Positions 11,983 to 21,482 of a stretch of 64,000 nucleotides of DNA are shown one piece after another. Both the position numbers and the translations under genes were made by a program. The stretch is from an uncultured Piscirickettsiaceae bacterium (lineage in GTDB: Bacteria; Pseudomonadota; Gammaproteobacteria; Methylococcales; Cycloclasticaceae). The notes under the pieces are model-generated. The model did not search any database. It was not told the DNA's origin and saw only the letters and a program-made list of their open reading frames with translations. Numbering within the stretch: the first letter of the stretch is position 1; each line of letters starts with the position of its first letter. Location of the stretch: the NCBI GenBank assembly GCA_913061075.1, contig CAJXSK010000010.1:1-64000 (forward strand), in the 5' to 3' direction.

Positions 11983-12879
11983 ATGAAAGCACTAGCAACA
12001 TTTATCATGCAAGGTGGGCGCCAAGCGACTGTAGTCGTAGCGGTGTTAGCGGTTTTATCGCTATTGTTCCCCCCTTTAGTTATCTTTAGTGTGGCGGCAC
12101 TTTGTTTGGTTGCATTGAGAAATGGAGCAGCAGAGGCAGCCAGAGTCATCATAGGTGCTACAGTAGCAACAGCCCTGATGGGTTTGGTCTTACTTGGGAC
12201 ACCAGTCATTTCACTGACGTATTTGTTTGTACTGTGGATGCCCGCGTACCTTGTTTCGCTAGTGTTGCGAGAGACGGGTCAATTCAGCAAAGCATTAGAA
12301 GTCTTGGTGTTGTTGGGTATGATAGCGGTGTTGGGCGTGTACATGATGGTTGATAATCCATCAGAACAATGGGCTTTGGGTATTCAAAGCGCTATTGGAA
12401 AAATTAGTCAGCAACAAGAGCTACCTGTTACGCAAGAAGAGTTAAATGCGGGGATTGAATTTTGGTCCCATTACATCACAGGTATTGTAGTGGCGGGGTC
12501 GTTAGCTACACTTGTTGTGAGTTTGATATTAGCCAGATGGTGGCAAGGGTTGTTATATAACCCGGGTGGTTTTAGCGAGGAGTTTGCTGGTATTCGCTTA
12601 TTACCTAGAGACGCAGTTGTTTTTGTTACGTTAATGTTTGCGGCATCAATATTAAGTAACGATCTGGCTGAAGTGTTATGGAATGTTGATATACCTGTAT
12701 TGTTATTGTTTTTAATGGTGGGTATGTCAGTTGTACAAGGCATTGTAAAAAAGAAAAGTAAGGGGCGAGCAATTTTAATTGTCTTTTATTTGGCTGTATT
12801 TTTTGTACCGCATTTGATCTTTCCAATTGTTTTAATTGGCTTGTCAGATGTTTGGATGGATTGGCGTCAACGGTTGTAA
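11983..12879 (+). CDS. DUF2232 multi-pass membrane protein
   Basis: A 298-residue, strongly hydrophobic protein with about seven or eight predicted transmembrane segments and short polar loops. Length and position between rpsR and rplI match the DUF2232 family found at this place in many gammaproteobacteria. Function is unknown. It is probably co-transcribed with the ribosomal genes, 43 bases after rpsR and 43 before rplI. Confidence 0.8.
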   Translation: MKALATFIMQGGRQATVVVAVLAVLSLLFPPLVIFSVAALCLVALRNGAAEAARVIIGATVATALMGLVLLGTPVISLTYLFVLWMPAYLVSLVLRETGQFSKALEVLVLLGMIAVLGVYMMVDNPSEQWALGIQSAIGKISQQQELPVTQEELNAGIEFWSHYITGIVVAGSLATLVVSLILARWWQGLLYNPGGFSEEFAGIRLLPRDAVVFVTLMFAASILSNDLAEVLWNVDIPVLLLFLMVGMSVVQGIVKKKSKGRAILIVFYLAVFFVPHLIFPIVLIGLSDVWMDWRQRL

Positions 12880-12922
12880 AGCGTGGCGAAAATAAAATTT
12901 TAATATTAATAGGATATGTGCG

Positions 12923-13372
12923 ATGGACGTTATTCTTCTTGAAAAAGTAGCAAATTTAGGTGACTTAGGTGACAGAGTTTCTGTGAAGCCAGGTTTTGGT
13001 CGTAATTTTTTAGTTCCCAATGGAAAAGCAGTACTAGCGACTGCGGATCGTATTGAAGAATTCGAAAAACGTAGAGCCGAGCTTGAAAAAGCAGCCGCTG
13101 AACGTTTATCTGATGCAGAAAAACGAGCTGAAGCAATTAATAAACTAACGTTAGAGATTGCTCATCAAGCAGGCGAAGAAGGTAAGCTGTTTGGTTCTGT
13201 GGGTATGACGGATATTATTAAATTAGCAGCAGATGCTGGGGTTGAGTTATCTAAAAACGAAATCAAGCTACCTGATGGTCCGATTAGGCAAACAGGTGAG
13301 TTCGATATACTTGCTCACTTACATACAGATGTTGTTGCAACGTTTAAATTAACTGTAGTAGCAGAAAGCTAA
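12923..13372 (+). CDS. rplI: 50S ribosomal protein L9
   Basis: Two-domain protein of the large subunit near the L1 stalk base. The N-terminal RNA-binding domain shows the signature GDLGDRVSVKPGFGRNFLVP (about 13-32), followed by the long connecting helix and the C-terminal domain. The length of 149 is the usual one. AGGATATG precedes the ATG. It closes the operon, followed by a strong terminator. Confidence 0.98.
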   Translation: MDVILLEKVANLGDLGDRVSVKPGFGRNFLVPNGKAVLATADRIEEFEKRRAELEKAAAERLSDAEKRAEAINKLTLEIAHQAGEEGKLFGSVGMTDIIKLAADAGVELSKNEIKLPDGPIRQTGEFDILAHLHTDVVATFKLTVVAES

Positions 13373-13388
13373 GTTAAGCTATTTAAAT

Positions 13389-13422
13389 AAAAAGCCGGTG
13401 CAATTTGCGCCGGCTTTTTTTT
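13389..13422 (+). terminator. rho-independent terminator of the rpsF-rplI operon
   Basis: An 11-base stem with one G-U pair (13391-13401 with 13407-13417) closes a 5-base AATTT loop and runs into a tract of eight T residues (13415-13422). It lies 18 bases after the rplI stop. Confidence 0.92.
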
Positions 13423-13487
13423 GCACGATATTTTTGTACTAATTCTTCATGTACAATTAACTTTAATCATTTTTATATTGCCGATGT

Positions 13488-14882
13488 ATGCCTGAAAGCC
13501 AACTTAACTACGATATGCCAGACGAGACCGAGTTTCTCAGAGTGCCGCCACATTCATTACAAGCTGAGCAATCTGTGATTGGTGGTTTAATGTTGGACAA
13601 TCATTGTTGGGATGTTGTCGCTGAATTAGTATCAGAAGAGGATTTTTATCGTAAAGATCATCGGCTAATCTTTGGTGCTATTGCTAATTTAGCTAAACAA
13701 GATGAACCATTTGATGTAGTAACAATTTCAGAAGTTTTGGAAAAAACAGCTGATTTGGACACAGTAGGCGGGTTGGCTTATTTAGGGACACTGGCAAAAG
13801 ATACGCCCAGCGCGGCAAATATTAAGAGTTATGCTGATATCGTTCGTCAACGTTCTGTTCGCCGTCAATTAATACACATTGGTAACGAGATAGCCGACTC
13901 GGGTTTTGATACAGCGGGTGGCGAAATTTCCGAATTGTTAGATGTTGCGGAAACAAAGGTTTTTCAGATTGCTGAACAAGGGGCTAAGGGAAAAAATGGT
14001 TTTGAGCCGATTAAAGATATATTGGCAAAGGCTGTCACACGCATAACTGAATTACATGAAACTGGAGACTCCATAACAGGTGTCAGTACAGGCTTTAAAG
14101 ATTTAGATGAGATGACATCGGGTCTACAACCGGCCGATTTAATTATCGTGGCAGGACGACCTTCAATGGGGAAAACCAGTTTTGCGATGAACTTAGCCGA
14201 GAATGTTGGCATACAAAGTGGTTTGCCTGTGGCTGTGTTTAGTATGGAGATGCCAGCTGATTCTTTAGCAATGAGAATGATGTCTTCACTCGGGCGTATT
14301 GATTCGCATAAAGTTCGTACTGGGCAATTAGAAGAGGATGAATGGCCACGTATGCAGTCCTCCATTAATTTATTAGCAGAGGCTAAGCTATTTATTGATG
14401 ATACCGCGGCGCTTAGCCCGGTTGAAGTTCGTGCGAGATCGCGTCGTTTAATGAAAGAACATGGGCAGTTAGGGTTGATTGTATTAGATTATTTACAACT
14501 GATGCAGTCGCCTTCGAGTAGTGAAAGTAGGGTGGCTGAAATCTCTGATATTTCACGATCATTAAAAGCGTTGGCAAAAGAATTGAACGTACCAGTCATC
14601 GCACTCTCGCAATTGAACCGTAATCTTGAACAACGCCCTAATAAACGCCCTGTTATGTCTGATTTAAGGGAGTCTGGAAGTATCGAACAGGATGCAGATG
14701 TTATTGTGTTTATTTATAGAGATGAAGTCTACAACGAGGATTCGCCCGAAAAAGGCATTGCTGAAATCATTATTGGCAAACAGCGGAATGGCCCCATTGG
14801 TACGTGTCGATTAACATTTTTGGGGCAATACACCCGTTTCGAAAATTATGCACATGATTCTTACTCGGATGATGATTATTAA
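13488..14882 (+). CDS. dnaB: Replicative DNA helicase DnaB
   Basis: Hexameric 5'-3' helicase at the replication fork. The N-terminal DnaB domain (PHSLQAEQSVIGGLMLDN, about 21-38) binds primase, and the RecA-like C-terminal domain has Walker A GRPSMGKTS (223-231). Walker B lies in LIVLDYLQLM, and the motif LRESGSIEQDADVI is intact. Its 464 residues show no intein insertion. The position after rplI is standard. Confidence 0.98.
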   Translation: MPESQLNYDMPDETEFLRVPPHSLQAEQSVIGGLMLDNHCWDVVAELVSEEDFYRKDHRLIFGAIANLAKQDEPFDVVTISEVLEKTADLDTVGGLAYLGTLAKDTPSAANIKSYADIVRQRSVRRQLIHIGNEIADSGFDTAGGEISELLDVAETKVFQIAEQGAKGKNGFEPIKDILAKAVTRITELHETGDSITGVSTGFKDLDEMTSGLQPADLIIVAGRPSMGKTSFAMNLAENVGIQSGLPVAVFSMEMPADSLAMRMMSSLGRIDSHKVRTGQLEEDEWPRMQSSINLLAEAKLFIDDTAALSPVEVRARSRRLMKEHGQLGLIVLDYLQLMQSPSSSESRVAEISDISRSLKALAKELNVPVIALSQLNRNLEQRPNKRPVMSDLRESGSIEQDADVIVFIYRDEVYNEDSPEKGIAEIIIGKQRNGPIGTCRLTFLGQYTRFENYAHDSYSDDDY

Positions 14883-14939
14883 TGCGAGCGCTTATTCTTG
14901 ACGTCCTAAAGCCATTTTATTTGTTGGTTGAAAAAAAGA

Positions 14940-16025
14940 ATGATTAACCAGGCTGTTGCAGAAATAGATTTAAGTGCTCTTAAGCATAATTTGGCTATTG
15001 TAAAAAAAACAGCATACCAATCTAAAGTAATGGCGGTTATTAAGGCGAACGCTTATGGCCATGGTATGTACCAAGTTGCACAAGCACTCATTGATGCAGA
15101 TGCTTTTGCTGTAGCACGCGTTGCAGAAGCAGTAGAGCTTCGAGATGCCAATATCAAAGGCCCCATTGTCGTATTAGCTGGTTTTAATACCGCGTCAGAG
15201 TTAACAATATGTAACGCACTCGAGTTAGATGTTGTTATTCATTGTGAGCAGCAAATTGAGTTATTGAACAGAGCCAATTTTGATAAGCCTCTAACCGTGT
15301 GGATGAAAATAAACACAGGAATGAATCGTTTAGGGTTTGATCCAGCTGATGTTACGTCAGTTATTCATCGCCTTGAGCTTAATCAAAATATAAGACAACC
15401 ATTTAAGTTAATGACGCACTTGGCGTGCGCTGATGATATGTGCTCGGATGCAACAGCAAATCAAGTAACATTGTTTGATGAACTGGTAAGCAACACAATA
15501 GGTGAACAAAGCATTACAAACTCAGCTGGGTTGTTGGCTTGGTCGTATGCTCAACGCCATTGGGTAAGGCCGGGTATTATGTTGTACGGCGGCAACCCGT
15601 TTTCTAACAAAGCAGCTGAAGATAATGGGCTGAAGCCCGTTATGACGTTTAAAAGTAATATATTGGCTATTCACCGCGTAAAGAAAGGGCAATCTGTTGG
15701 TTATGGTGGTGCTTGGATAGCATCGAAAACAAGTTTGATTGCTACGGTAGGCATAGGGTATGGAGATGGCTACCCTCGGCATGCCTCAATGGGAACGCCC
15801 GTGTTAATTAACAAGCAACATGCCTATTTAGTGGGGCGAGTATCTATGGATTCAATTTCAGTTGATATCACGGAGTGTGAGAACATTTGTATTGGTGACG
15901 ACGTTATTTTATGGGGAAATGGATTGCCAATTGAGGATGTGGCTAAAGCGAGTGACACTATATCGTACGACTTGATGTGTGGTGTGACAGAGAGAGTGCC
16001 ACGACGTTATATAGAGGTAAATTAG
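14940..16025 (+). CDS. alr: Alanine racemase
   Basis: PLP enzyme that interconverts L- and D-alanine for peptidoglycan. The ATG at 14940 gives 361 residues with the normal family N-terminus (AEIDLSALKHN). The PLP lysine is K35 in AVIKANAYGHG, and the second catalytic base is Y255 in SVGYGGAW, followed by GYGDGYPR. A TTG at 14928 would add four residues (start MKKRM) but is not needed for the fold. Neither start has a strong ribosome-binding site. The stop abuts the GTG start of radA. Confidence 0.95.
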   Translation: MINQAVAEIDLSALKHNLAIVKKTAYQSKVMAVIKANAYGHGMYQVAQALIDADAFAVARVAEAVELRDANIKGPIVVLAGFNTASELTICNALELDVVIHCEQQIELLNRANFDKPLTVWMKINTGMNRLGFDPADVTSVIHRLELNQNIRQPFKLMTHLACADDMCSDATANQVTLFDELVSNTIGEQSITNSAGLLAWSYAQRHWVRPGIMLYGGNPFSNKAAEDNGLKPVMTFKSNILAIHRVKKGQSVGYGGAWIASKTSLIATVGIGYGDGYPRHASMGTPVLINKQHAYLVGRVSMDSISVDITECENICIGDDVILWGNGLPIEDVAKASDTISYDLMCGVTERVPRRYIEVN

Positions 16026-17390
16026 GTGGTCGTTAAGAGTAAGGTTTTATACCATTGTAGAGAGTGTGGTGCTAGTGCTACCAAGTGGGCTGGGCAATGT
16101 CAGGACTGCCATGCTTGGAATACGCTTGATGAATCAGTTAAATCGGGCTCTTCAAATAATAATCGGTTTAGTGGGTATGCTGATCAAGCACAATCAGCTC
16201 AGGTCGTGAGCTTATCTGATGTGGAAGCAACGAGTGTTGATCGAATATTAACGGGGCTTAGCGAATTAGACCGCGTGCTGGGTGGGGGTATTGTGCCGGG
16301 CTCGGCTATTTTATTGGGGGGGGACCCCGGTATAGGAAAATCAACATTGTTACTACAAACAATGGCGACATTAAGTCAACGCGCTAATACGTTATATGTC
16401 AGTGGTGAAGAATCAGCACAGCAAGTTAGCATGCGCGCTACGCGGCTGCAATTGGTCGTAGACAACGTTAAAATACTTTGTGAAATATCTCTTGAAACAA
16501 TTTTAGCGACAGCAGAAAAGTTATCGTCAGATGTATTGGTGATTGATTCTATTCAAACGGTATTTACTGATGAATTACAATCAGCGCCCGGCTCAGTGGG
16601 GCAAGTACGAGAATGTGCTGCACGCCTCGTACGATTTGCTAAACGTACTAATACAACGATATTTCTAATCGGCCATGTGACGAAAGAAGGCACTATAGCT
16701 GGCCCGCGAGTACTAGAACATATGGTGGATTCAGTGCTCTACTTTGAAGGTGACTCGGGTAGTCGTTTCCGAGTTATTCGGGCAATAAAAAATCGTTTTG
16801 GTGCTGTCAACGAGTTGGGTGTTTTTGCGATGACGGAAAAAGGGTTGCGTGAAGTAAGTAATCCATCTGCTATTTTTCTTTCGCGCCATGAACAAGAAGT
16901 GCCGGGCAGCGTGGTAATGGTTACGCGTGAGGGTTCAAGGCCTTTATTAGTTGAAGTACAAGCGTTAGTTGATGAAAGCCAATTCGGCAATCCAAGAAGA
17001 GTTACTGTGGGGATGGATCAAAATCGGCTGGCTATGTTGTTAGCTATATTGCACCGTCATGGACAGTGTTCGTTATTGGATCAAGATGTGTTCGTGAATA
17101 TTGTCGGTGGCTTGAGAGTGATGGAAACCGGTGGAGATTTAGCAGTAGTTGCTGCGTTGATGTCTAGTTTTAAATCTAAAAATATTCCTAAAGATTGGAT
17201 TGTTTTTGGTGAATTAGGTTTGTCTGGTGAGGTTAGGCCCGTACCTAATGGGGAAGAGCGTTTAAGGGAAGCTGCCAAGCATGGCTTTAAAGTTGCTATC
17301 GCACCAAAAGGTAATGTGCCTAAAGGTGGGGTGGAAGGGTTGGATATAAAAACGGTGAGTGTATTGCGCGATGCACTGGAATTTATTTAA
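16026..17390 (+). CDS. radA: DNA repair protein RadA (Sms)
   Basis: RecA-related ATPase that promotes branch migration during recombination. The N-terminal zinc finger has C11, C14, C25 and C28; Walker A is GDPGIGKST (99-107); the RadA-specific KNRFG motif is present; and the C-terminal half is Lon-protease-like, lacking proteolysis. Length 454 is typical. The start is GTG, placed right after the alr stop, so the two genes are likely translationally coupled. The end overlaps the convergent PilZ gene by four bases. Confidence 0.97.
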   Translation: MVVKSKVLYHCRECGASATKWAGQCQDCHAWNTLDESVKSGSSNNNRFSGYADQAQSAQVVSLSDVEATSVDRILTGLSELDRVLGGGIVPGSAILLGGDPGIGKSTLLLQTMATLSQRANTLYVSGEESAQQVSMRATRLQLVVDNVKILCEISLETILATAEKLSSDVLVIDSIQTVFTDELQSAPGSVGQVRECAARLVRFAKRTNTTIFLIGHVTKEGTIAGPRVLEHMVDSVLYFEGDSGSRFRVIRAIKNRFGAVNELGVFAMTEKGLREVSNPSAIFLSRHEQEVPGSVVMVTREGSRPLLVEVQALVDESQFGNPRRVTVGMDQNRLAMLLAILHRHGQCSLLDQDVFVNIVGGLRVMETGGDLAVVAALMSSFKSKNIPKDWIVFGELGLSGEVRPVPNGEERLREAAKHGFKVAIAPKGNVPKGGVEGLDIKTVSVLRDALEFI

Positions 17391-17764
17391 CGCTCACTAG
17401 CGCTCAGCGCATCTAAGTTGCGCTCCATCAATTCTGTGTCGCCTAAGTTAAGTTCAACTAAGCGTCGCAAGTGTGTGATGCTATCTAAGTCAATATCGGT
17501 TATGTGGAACCCGACGTGTGATTGTTTGTTAATAAAAGTAGCTTCGACAAACATTGTAATTAAAAAGCCATCTTCGAGCGTGATGGTTAATTTGGCAATG
17601 TTCATGTCATTAAAATTGATATCACTTTTTGACATATCTATCAGACAGCCGTTTAATGAAATATCCAGCAATTGACTTGTATGATTTTGGCCATTCGGTA
17701 GTTTAAGTTGAATGGCTGCATCATGAAAAATTCGTACAAATTGTCTTCGTTTATCCATTTTCAT
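17387..17764 (-). CDS. PilZ-domain protein, probable c-di-GMP receptor
   Basis: A 125-residue protein made of a single PilZ domain. It has an N-terminal RRQFVR matching the RxxxR motif and, further on, DISLNGC matching (D/N)xSxxG, the two elements that bind c-di-GMP. No other domain or membrane segment is seen. It follows the FHA gene by 27 bases on the same strand, probably in one transcript with it and the corC-like gene. A flagellar or adhesion target is plausible because fleQ starts about 2 kb away, but that is inference. Confidence 0.85.
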   Translation of the reverse strand: MKMDKRRQFVRIFHDAAIQLKLPNGQNHTSQLLDISLNGCLIDMSKSDINFNDMNIAKLTITLEDGFLITMFVEATFINKQSHVGFHITDIDLDSITHLRRLVELNLGDTELMERNLDALSASER

Positions 17765-17791
17765 ATTAAAAATCGATGTTGTTGTTTTGGG

Positions 17792-18421
17792 TTATTCCGT
17801 AAAAAAAACATATTTGCTTTTATCAATACGAAACTTAGCGTTGTGTTCTAGCTTGGCTTCATTTTCTATGATTCTTCCATCAATAAATATGTCGATATTA
17901 TCAATTAATTTTGAAATATAGTAACCGCTTTGCCTTTTTGCAATGATGGCGGGTATTTTTTCATCTTGTGTTATTTCAGTTAATGCGGAGTGCAGCGTGA
18001 TCACACGACCAATGTCGGAACCACTCATGATTTGTAAGTTGGCTATTTCAGCGCTTTTTGTAATGGGTGTTTTTTTTTGGATTTCTTCGGAGGGAGCTTG
18101 TTCGTTTTGAGATAATTGAACATAGTCCACAACATTGTCAGTAAATAAAAGCTCATGTTTAGCCATTTGAACTCTATCGCCTTGTTGTAAGGGTTGTTTT
18201 TTAATGGGCTTACCATTAATGAACGATGCGAATTGTTCAGTGGTGCTTTCAATATAATATTGGTTGCCTTCAAAACTAACGGCTAGGTGTGTTGGAGCAA
18301 CAGCAAGGCTATCGATAGAGAATGTGTTACTTGTATCTCTGCCAATAGTTACCGAGCCATCTTCTATCAAGTGGAAAACTTCAACAATTTTGTCTTTAAA
18401 AAATAGGGTGAGCTTAGCCAT
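17792..18421 (-). CDS. FHA-domain protein
   Basis: 209 residues. An N-terminal FHA domain (about 1-95) carries GSVTIGRD and a later SxxH-like SLAVAPTHLAV region, and a second FHA-like stretch starts near LQIMSGSDIGRVITLH (about 130-209). FHA domains bind phosphothreonine peptides; the link between the halves is polar. It sits between a CorC-like gene and a PilZ gene on the minus strand. Its partner is unknown, and no Ser/Thr kinase is in the window. Confidence 0.8.
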   Translation of the reverse strand: MAKLTLFFKDKIVEVFHLIEDGSVTIGRDTSNTFSIDSLAVAPTHLAVSFEGNQYYIESTTEQFASFINGKPIKKQPLQQGDRVQMAKHELLFTDNVVDYVQLSQNEQAPSEEIQKKTPITKSAEIANLQIMSGSDIGRVITLHSALTEITQDEKIPAIIAKRQSGYYISKLIDNIDIFIDGRIIENEAKLEHNAKFRIDKSKYVFFTE

Positions 18422-18486
18422 ACATATATAAGTGTGATAATTGAAATAAGTATAGTAAAGAAAAGAAGAAAATGTATTTCAGAGGG

Positions 18487-19737
18487 CTAATTCTTTATTT
18501 TTATTAACTTAATGGCATTACTCTCCATTTGAATAATTTCTATTGGATGGTCGTAGAGCTTCAAACTGGTACCGGGCTCAGGAATGGCCTCTAGGTATTC
18601 CATTATTAAACCATTCAACGTTTTGGGCCCAGATGTAGGTAAGGTCCAATTTAATGAACGATTGAGTTCTCGAATAGTTATATTGGCACTGATTAGCAGT
18701 GATCCATCTTCTTTTTGCTGAATATCTGGAGAACTATCAGACGGGTCGGTAGTGAATTCGCCAATGACTTCTTCTAAAACATCTTGAAGTGTAATGATAC
18801 CTAAAATAACACCATATTCATTAACAACAACTGCAAAACGGCGTTTGTTTTTTTGAAAATTAATGAGTTGTGTATACAGTGATGTGTTATTTGGAATGAA
18901 ATAGGGTTCTGAGGCGAGTTCTTGTATTGTTGTAATGGTTAATTCATTATTTGTAAGAGCAGCAGACGTATTTTTTATTCTAATGACACCTTGGATCTTT
19001 TCTATATTTTCATCGAAAACGGGTAGGTTTGAATACGATGAATTTAGCAGTTGTTTTTTTATTTCTTCGATATCATCGCTTAAATCAATGCCTGCTGTTT
19101 CGTTAGCAGGAATCATGATGTCTTCAACGGTAGAATGTTCAAGGTCGAGAATGCCCAATAACATGTCTTTATGCTGGCGTGGTATCAACGCACCGGCTTC
19201 TGTGACCACAGTCCGCAGCTCGTCAGTTTCCATGGCGTCGGTTTTTTGTTCATTAATATCAATACCAAATAATTTCAATAAGATACTTGATAAGCTATTA
19301 ACAACCCAAACAATCGGGTAAAGAACTTTTAATAGAGGTGTGTAGATAAGAGCCGCAGGAAAAGCCAACTTTTCTGGATGAAGAGCAGCCCATGTTTTTG
19401 GTGCGACTTCAGAAAATATTAGAATAATGAATGTTAATAAACCGGCAGCAATGGCTATCCCTGCTTCCCCATACAGCCTTAATGCAATAATGCTGGCAAT
19501 GGACGAGGCAAAAATATTTATGAAATTATTACCCAATAAAATCAGGCCTATCAGACGGTCAGGCCTTTGTAATAGCTTGTAGGCTAGTTCGGCACCTAGT
19601 TTGTTATTTTTAATATGGTGTAACAGGCGGTAGCGATTAAGGCGCATTAGTGCCGTTTCAGACCCTGAAAAAAATGCAGATAAAATAACCAACAAGGCGA
19701 GAATGCCGAATAAAGCACCTAGGGATAAATCAGTCAA
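18487..19737 (-). CDS. CNNM/CorC-family membrane protein (DUF21 + CBS pair + CorC_HlyC)
   Basis: 416 residues. An N-terminal DUF21/CNNM membrane domain with about four helices begins LGALFGILALLVILSAFFSG, and contains FFSGSETALMRLNR. A CBS-domain pair (around DIMIPANETAGIDL and FAVVVNEYGVILGIITLQD) and a C-terminal CorC_HlyC domain follow. The E. coli relative is YfjD, and the family is linked to magnesium and cobalt export or resistance. It is divergent from fleQ and is followed by the FHA and PilZ genes, 65 bases downstream. Confidence 0.9.
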   Translation of the reverse strand: MTDLSLGALFGILALLVILSAFFSGSETALMRLNRYRLLHHIKNNKLGAELAYKLLQRPDRLIGLILLGNNFINIFASSIASIIALRLYGEAGIAIAAGLLTFIILIFSEVAPKTWAALHPEKLAFPAALIYTPLLKVLYPIVWVVNSLSSILLKLFGIDINEQKTDAMETDELRTVVTEAGALIPRQHKDMLLGILDLEHSTVEDIMIPANETAGIDLSDDIEEIKKQLLNSSYSNLPVFDENIEKIQGVIRIKNTSAALTNNELTITTIQELASEPYFIPNNTSLYTQLINFQKNKRRFAVVVNEYGVILGIITLQDVLEEVIGEFTTDPSDSSPDIQQKEDGSLLISANITIRELNRSLNWTLPTSGPKTLNGLIMEYLEAIPEPGTSLKLYDHPIEIIQMESNAIKLIKIKN

Positions 19738-19871
19738 AATATAAGCTCAATTGTGAAGGTCGGTTTTATCGATGGGTTAGTTATATATACGGCCAATTAT
19801 AGTAGCGAATGGTAACAATAATTCGTTATTTTTGAATTTTTCAAAGATAATGTTCACTAAGTGTCAGTTTT

Positions 19872-19900
19872 TTGACATACTATAATTTAAATAATAATAA
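19872..19900 (+). promoter_or_regulatory. candidate sigma-70 promoter for fleQ
   Basis: A consensus TTGACA (19872-19877) is followed after 17 bases by TAATAA (19895-19900). The predicted start near 19907 leaves only about ten bases before the fleQ ATG at 19917, and no ribosome-binding site is visible there. A TATAAT at 19881-19886 is an alternative -10 box but has no good -35 box. Confidence 0.4.
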
Positions 19901-19916
19901 ACTCACTTTAGCACTT

Positions 19917-21365
19917 ATGTCCGTAAAAGATGTTTTGATAATCGATGAAGATGACATTCGACGAGCGGATGTTTCTGCAGTCATGCAGTTTATTGATTTT
20001 AATGTGACACATACATCGATTCCTAAGTTAATCAAACTAGACGTGAATGCCCAGCCTTCATTAATTGTGTTATGTGAGGGCGTTACATATACAGAAACGG
20101 CAATAAATAAACTATTCGAAAAAAATATTATTCAGCAACCTTTTTTGTACCTGTTTAACAAGGGTAAAAGCCCGTCCATCCCTAAGTCGTTAAAGAGGTA
20201 TATGGTGCCGTTGGAATGGCCAACCAATTATCAGAAGTTAATTGAGGGGTTACGTAACATTCAAATTGCGACGGGCGAAATTAATGATGAAGTGTCTCAG
20301 CGTGCATCAGAATTGTTTAGAAGTTTAGTGGGTAATAGCCAAGAAGTTCAACGTGTTAGGCAACTTATTCAACAGGTTTGCGTGACGGATGCGACGGTGC
20401 TGATACTCGGCGAGTCTGGTACTGGCAAAGAAGTGATTGCACGGAATATTCATTACCACTCAAGTAGAAGAAATAAAGCGTTTGTACCAATAAACTGTGG
20501 CGCAATTCCTGGGGAGTTGCTTGAAAGCGAATTGTTTGGTCATGAAAAAGGTGCTTTTACCGGTGCGTTAACGGCACGCCAAGGTCGGTTTTCCTTAGCA
20601 GAGGGCGGCACGTTGTTCTTAGATGAAATTGGTGATATGCCCTTGCAAATGCAAGTAAAGCTGCTGAGGGTCTTGCAAGAAAGGGTGTATGAAAAGGTTG
20701 GTAGTGATAAACCCATTAAGTGCGATGTGCGTATTGTTGCTGCTACACACCGTGATTTAAAAAAAGAAATTGAAAAAGGTGAATTTCGGGAAGACTTGTT
20801 TTATCGGTTAGATGTTTTTCCCATAGAAATCGGGCCATTACGTTCACGGGTGGATGATATACCTGTATTAATAAATGAATTAGTTCAACGTATTGAACAT
20901 GACAACAAAGGTTCGGTTCGATTTACGTCGGGGGCAATGATGGCGCTATGCCAACATGATTGGCCGGGAAATGTACGAGAGTTGGCGAATATGGTTGAGC
21001 GGTTAGCCATGTTACATGCTTACGGCGTGGTTGATGTGAAAGACTTGCCTGAGAAGTTTCATCAATATTCGACGGACGTTGTACAAGCTCAAGAAGGCAT
21101 TGTTTTACAAGAAGATTTTTTATCTCCAGCCGTCATGCCTGAATCTAGTGCTACCCCGCTATTTTCTCCAAGTTCGCAAAACATTATCCCTGAACAGGGG
21201 TTGGATCTTAAAGAGCATATGAATAACCTTGAGTGCTCACTCATTCAGCAGGCTCTAGATGAAACCAATGGCGTGGTTGCGCACGCAGCGAAGCGGCTTA
21301 ATATGCGACGAACCACATTGGTTGAAAAAATGCGCAAGCACGACATACAGCGTCCAGACTTATAG
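19917..21365 (+). CDS. fleQ: Flagellar master regulator FleQ, sigma-54-dependent activator
   Basis: Bacterial enhancer-binding protein at the top of the polar flagellar hierarchy; in Pseudomonas it also binds c-di-GMP. From the ATG at 19917 it has 482 residues: a FleQ receiver-like domain without phosphoacceptor, the LFRS motif (133-136) used for c-di-GMP binding in Pseudomonas, an AAA+ domain with Walker A GESGTGKE (165-172) and the sigma-54 loop GAFTGA (212-217), and a Fis-type helix-turn-helix at the C-terminus. The upstream TTG at 19872 lies in the predicted promoter and is unlikely to be the start. Confidence 0.95.
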   Translation: MSVKDVLIIDEDDIRRADVSAVMQFIDFNVTHTSIPKLIKLDVNAQPSLIVLCEGVTYTETAINKLFEKNIIQQPFLYLFNKGKSPSIPKSLKRYMVPLEWPTNYQKLIEGLRNIQIATGEINDEVSQRASELFRSLVGNSQEVQRVRQLIQQVCVTDATVLILGESGTGKEVIARNIHYHSSRRNKAFVPINCGAIPGELLESELFGHEKGAFTGALTARQGRFSLAEGGTLFLDEIGDMPLQMQVKLLRVLQERVYEKVGSDKPIKCDVRIVAATHRDLKKEIEKGEFREDLFYRLDVFPIEIGPLRSRVDDIPVLINELVQRIEHDNKGSVRFTSGAMMALCQHDWPGNVRELANMVERLAMLHAYGVVDVKDLPEKFHQYSTDVVQAQEGIVLQEDFLSPAVMPESSATPLFSPSSQNIIPEQGLDLKEHMNNLECSLIQQALDETNGVVAHAAKRLNMRRTTLVEKMRKHDIQRPDL

Positions 21366-21431
21366 CTGTCCGATAATTGACGTATTTTTCATTGATGTTG
21401 GTAAACTATTGAATTAAAACATAAATAAAAT

Positions 21432-21447
21432 TGGAATGATTTTTGCA
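21432..21447 (+). promoter_or_regulatory. sigma-54 promoter of fleSR
   Basis: The stretch 21432-21447 has GG (21433-21434) and GC (21445-21446) exactly ten bases apart, with TTTTTGCA around the -12 element, the spacing required for sigma-54. It lies 35 bases before the fleS ATG. In Pseudomonas, FleQ with sigma-54 activates fleSR, so sequence and context agree. Confidence 0.7.
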
Positions 21448-21482
21448 GTATTGCTTTCACAGTAAATATTTAACTGCAAATT

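Noticed and set aside
14928-14939. TTG start of alanine racemase
   Set aside because: It adds four residues outside the family alignment and has no ribosome-binding site; ATG at 14940 preferred, though not proven.
18043-18273. 76-codon minus-strand frame within the FHA gene
   Set aside because: Same-strand shadow in a different frame of the FHA coding sequence, without domain features.
19872-19916. TTG-led N-terminal extension of FleQ
   Set aside because: These bases contain the probable promoter boxes, and the FleQ fold begins at the ATG at 19917.
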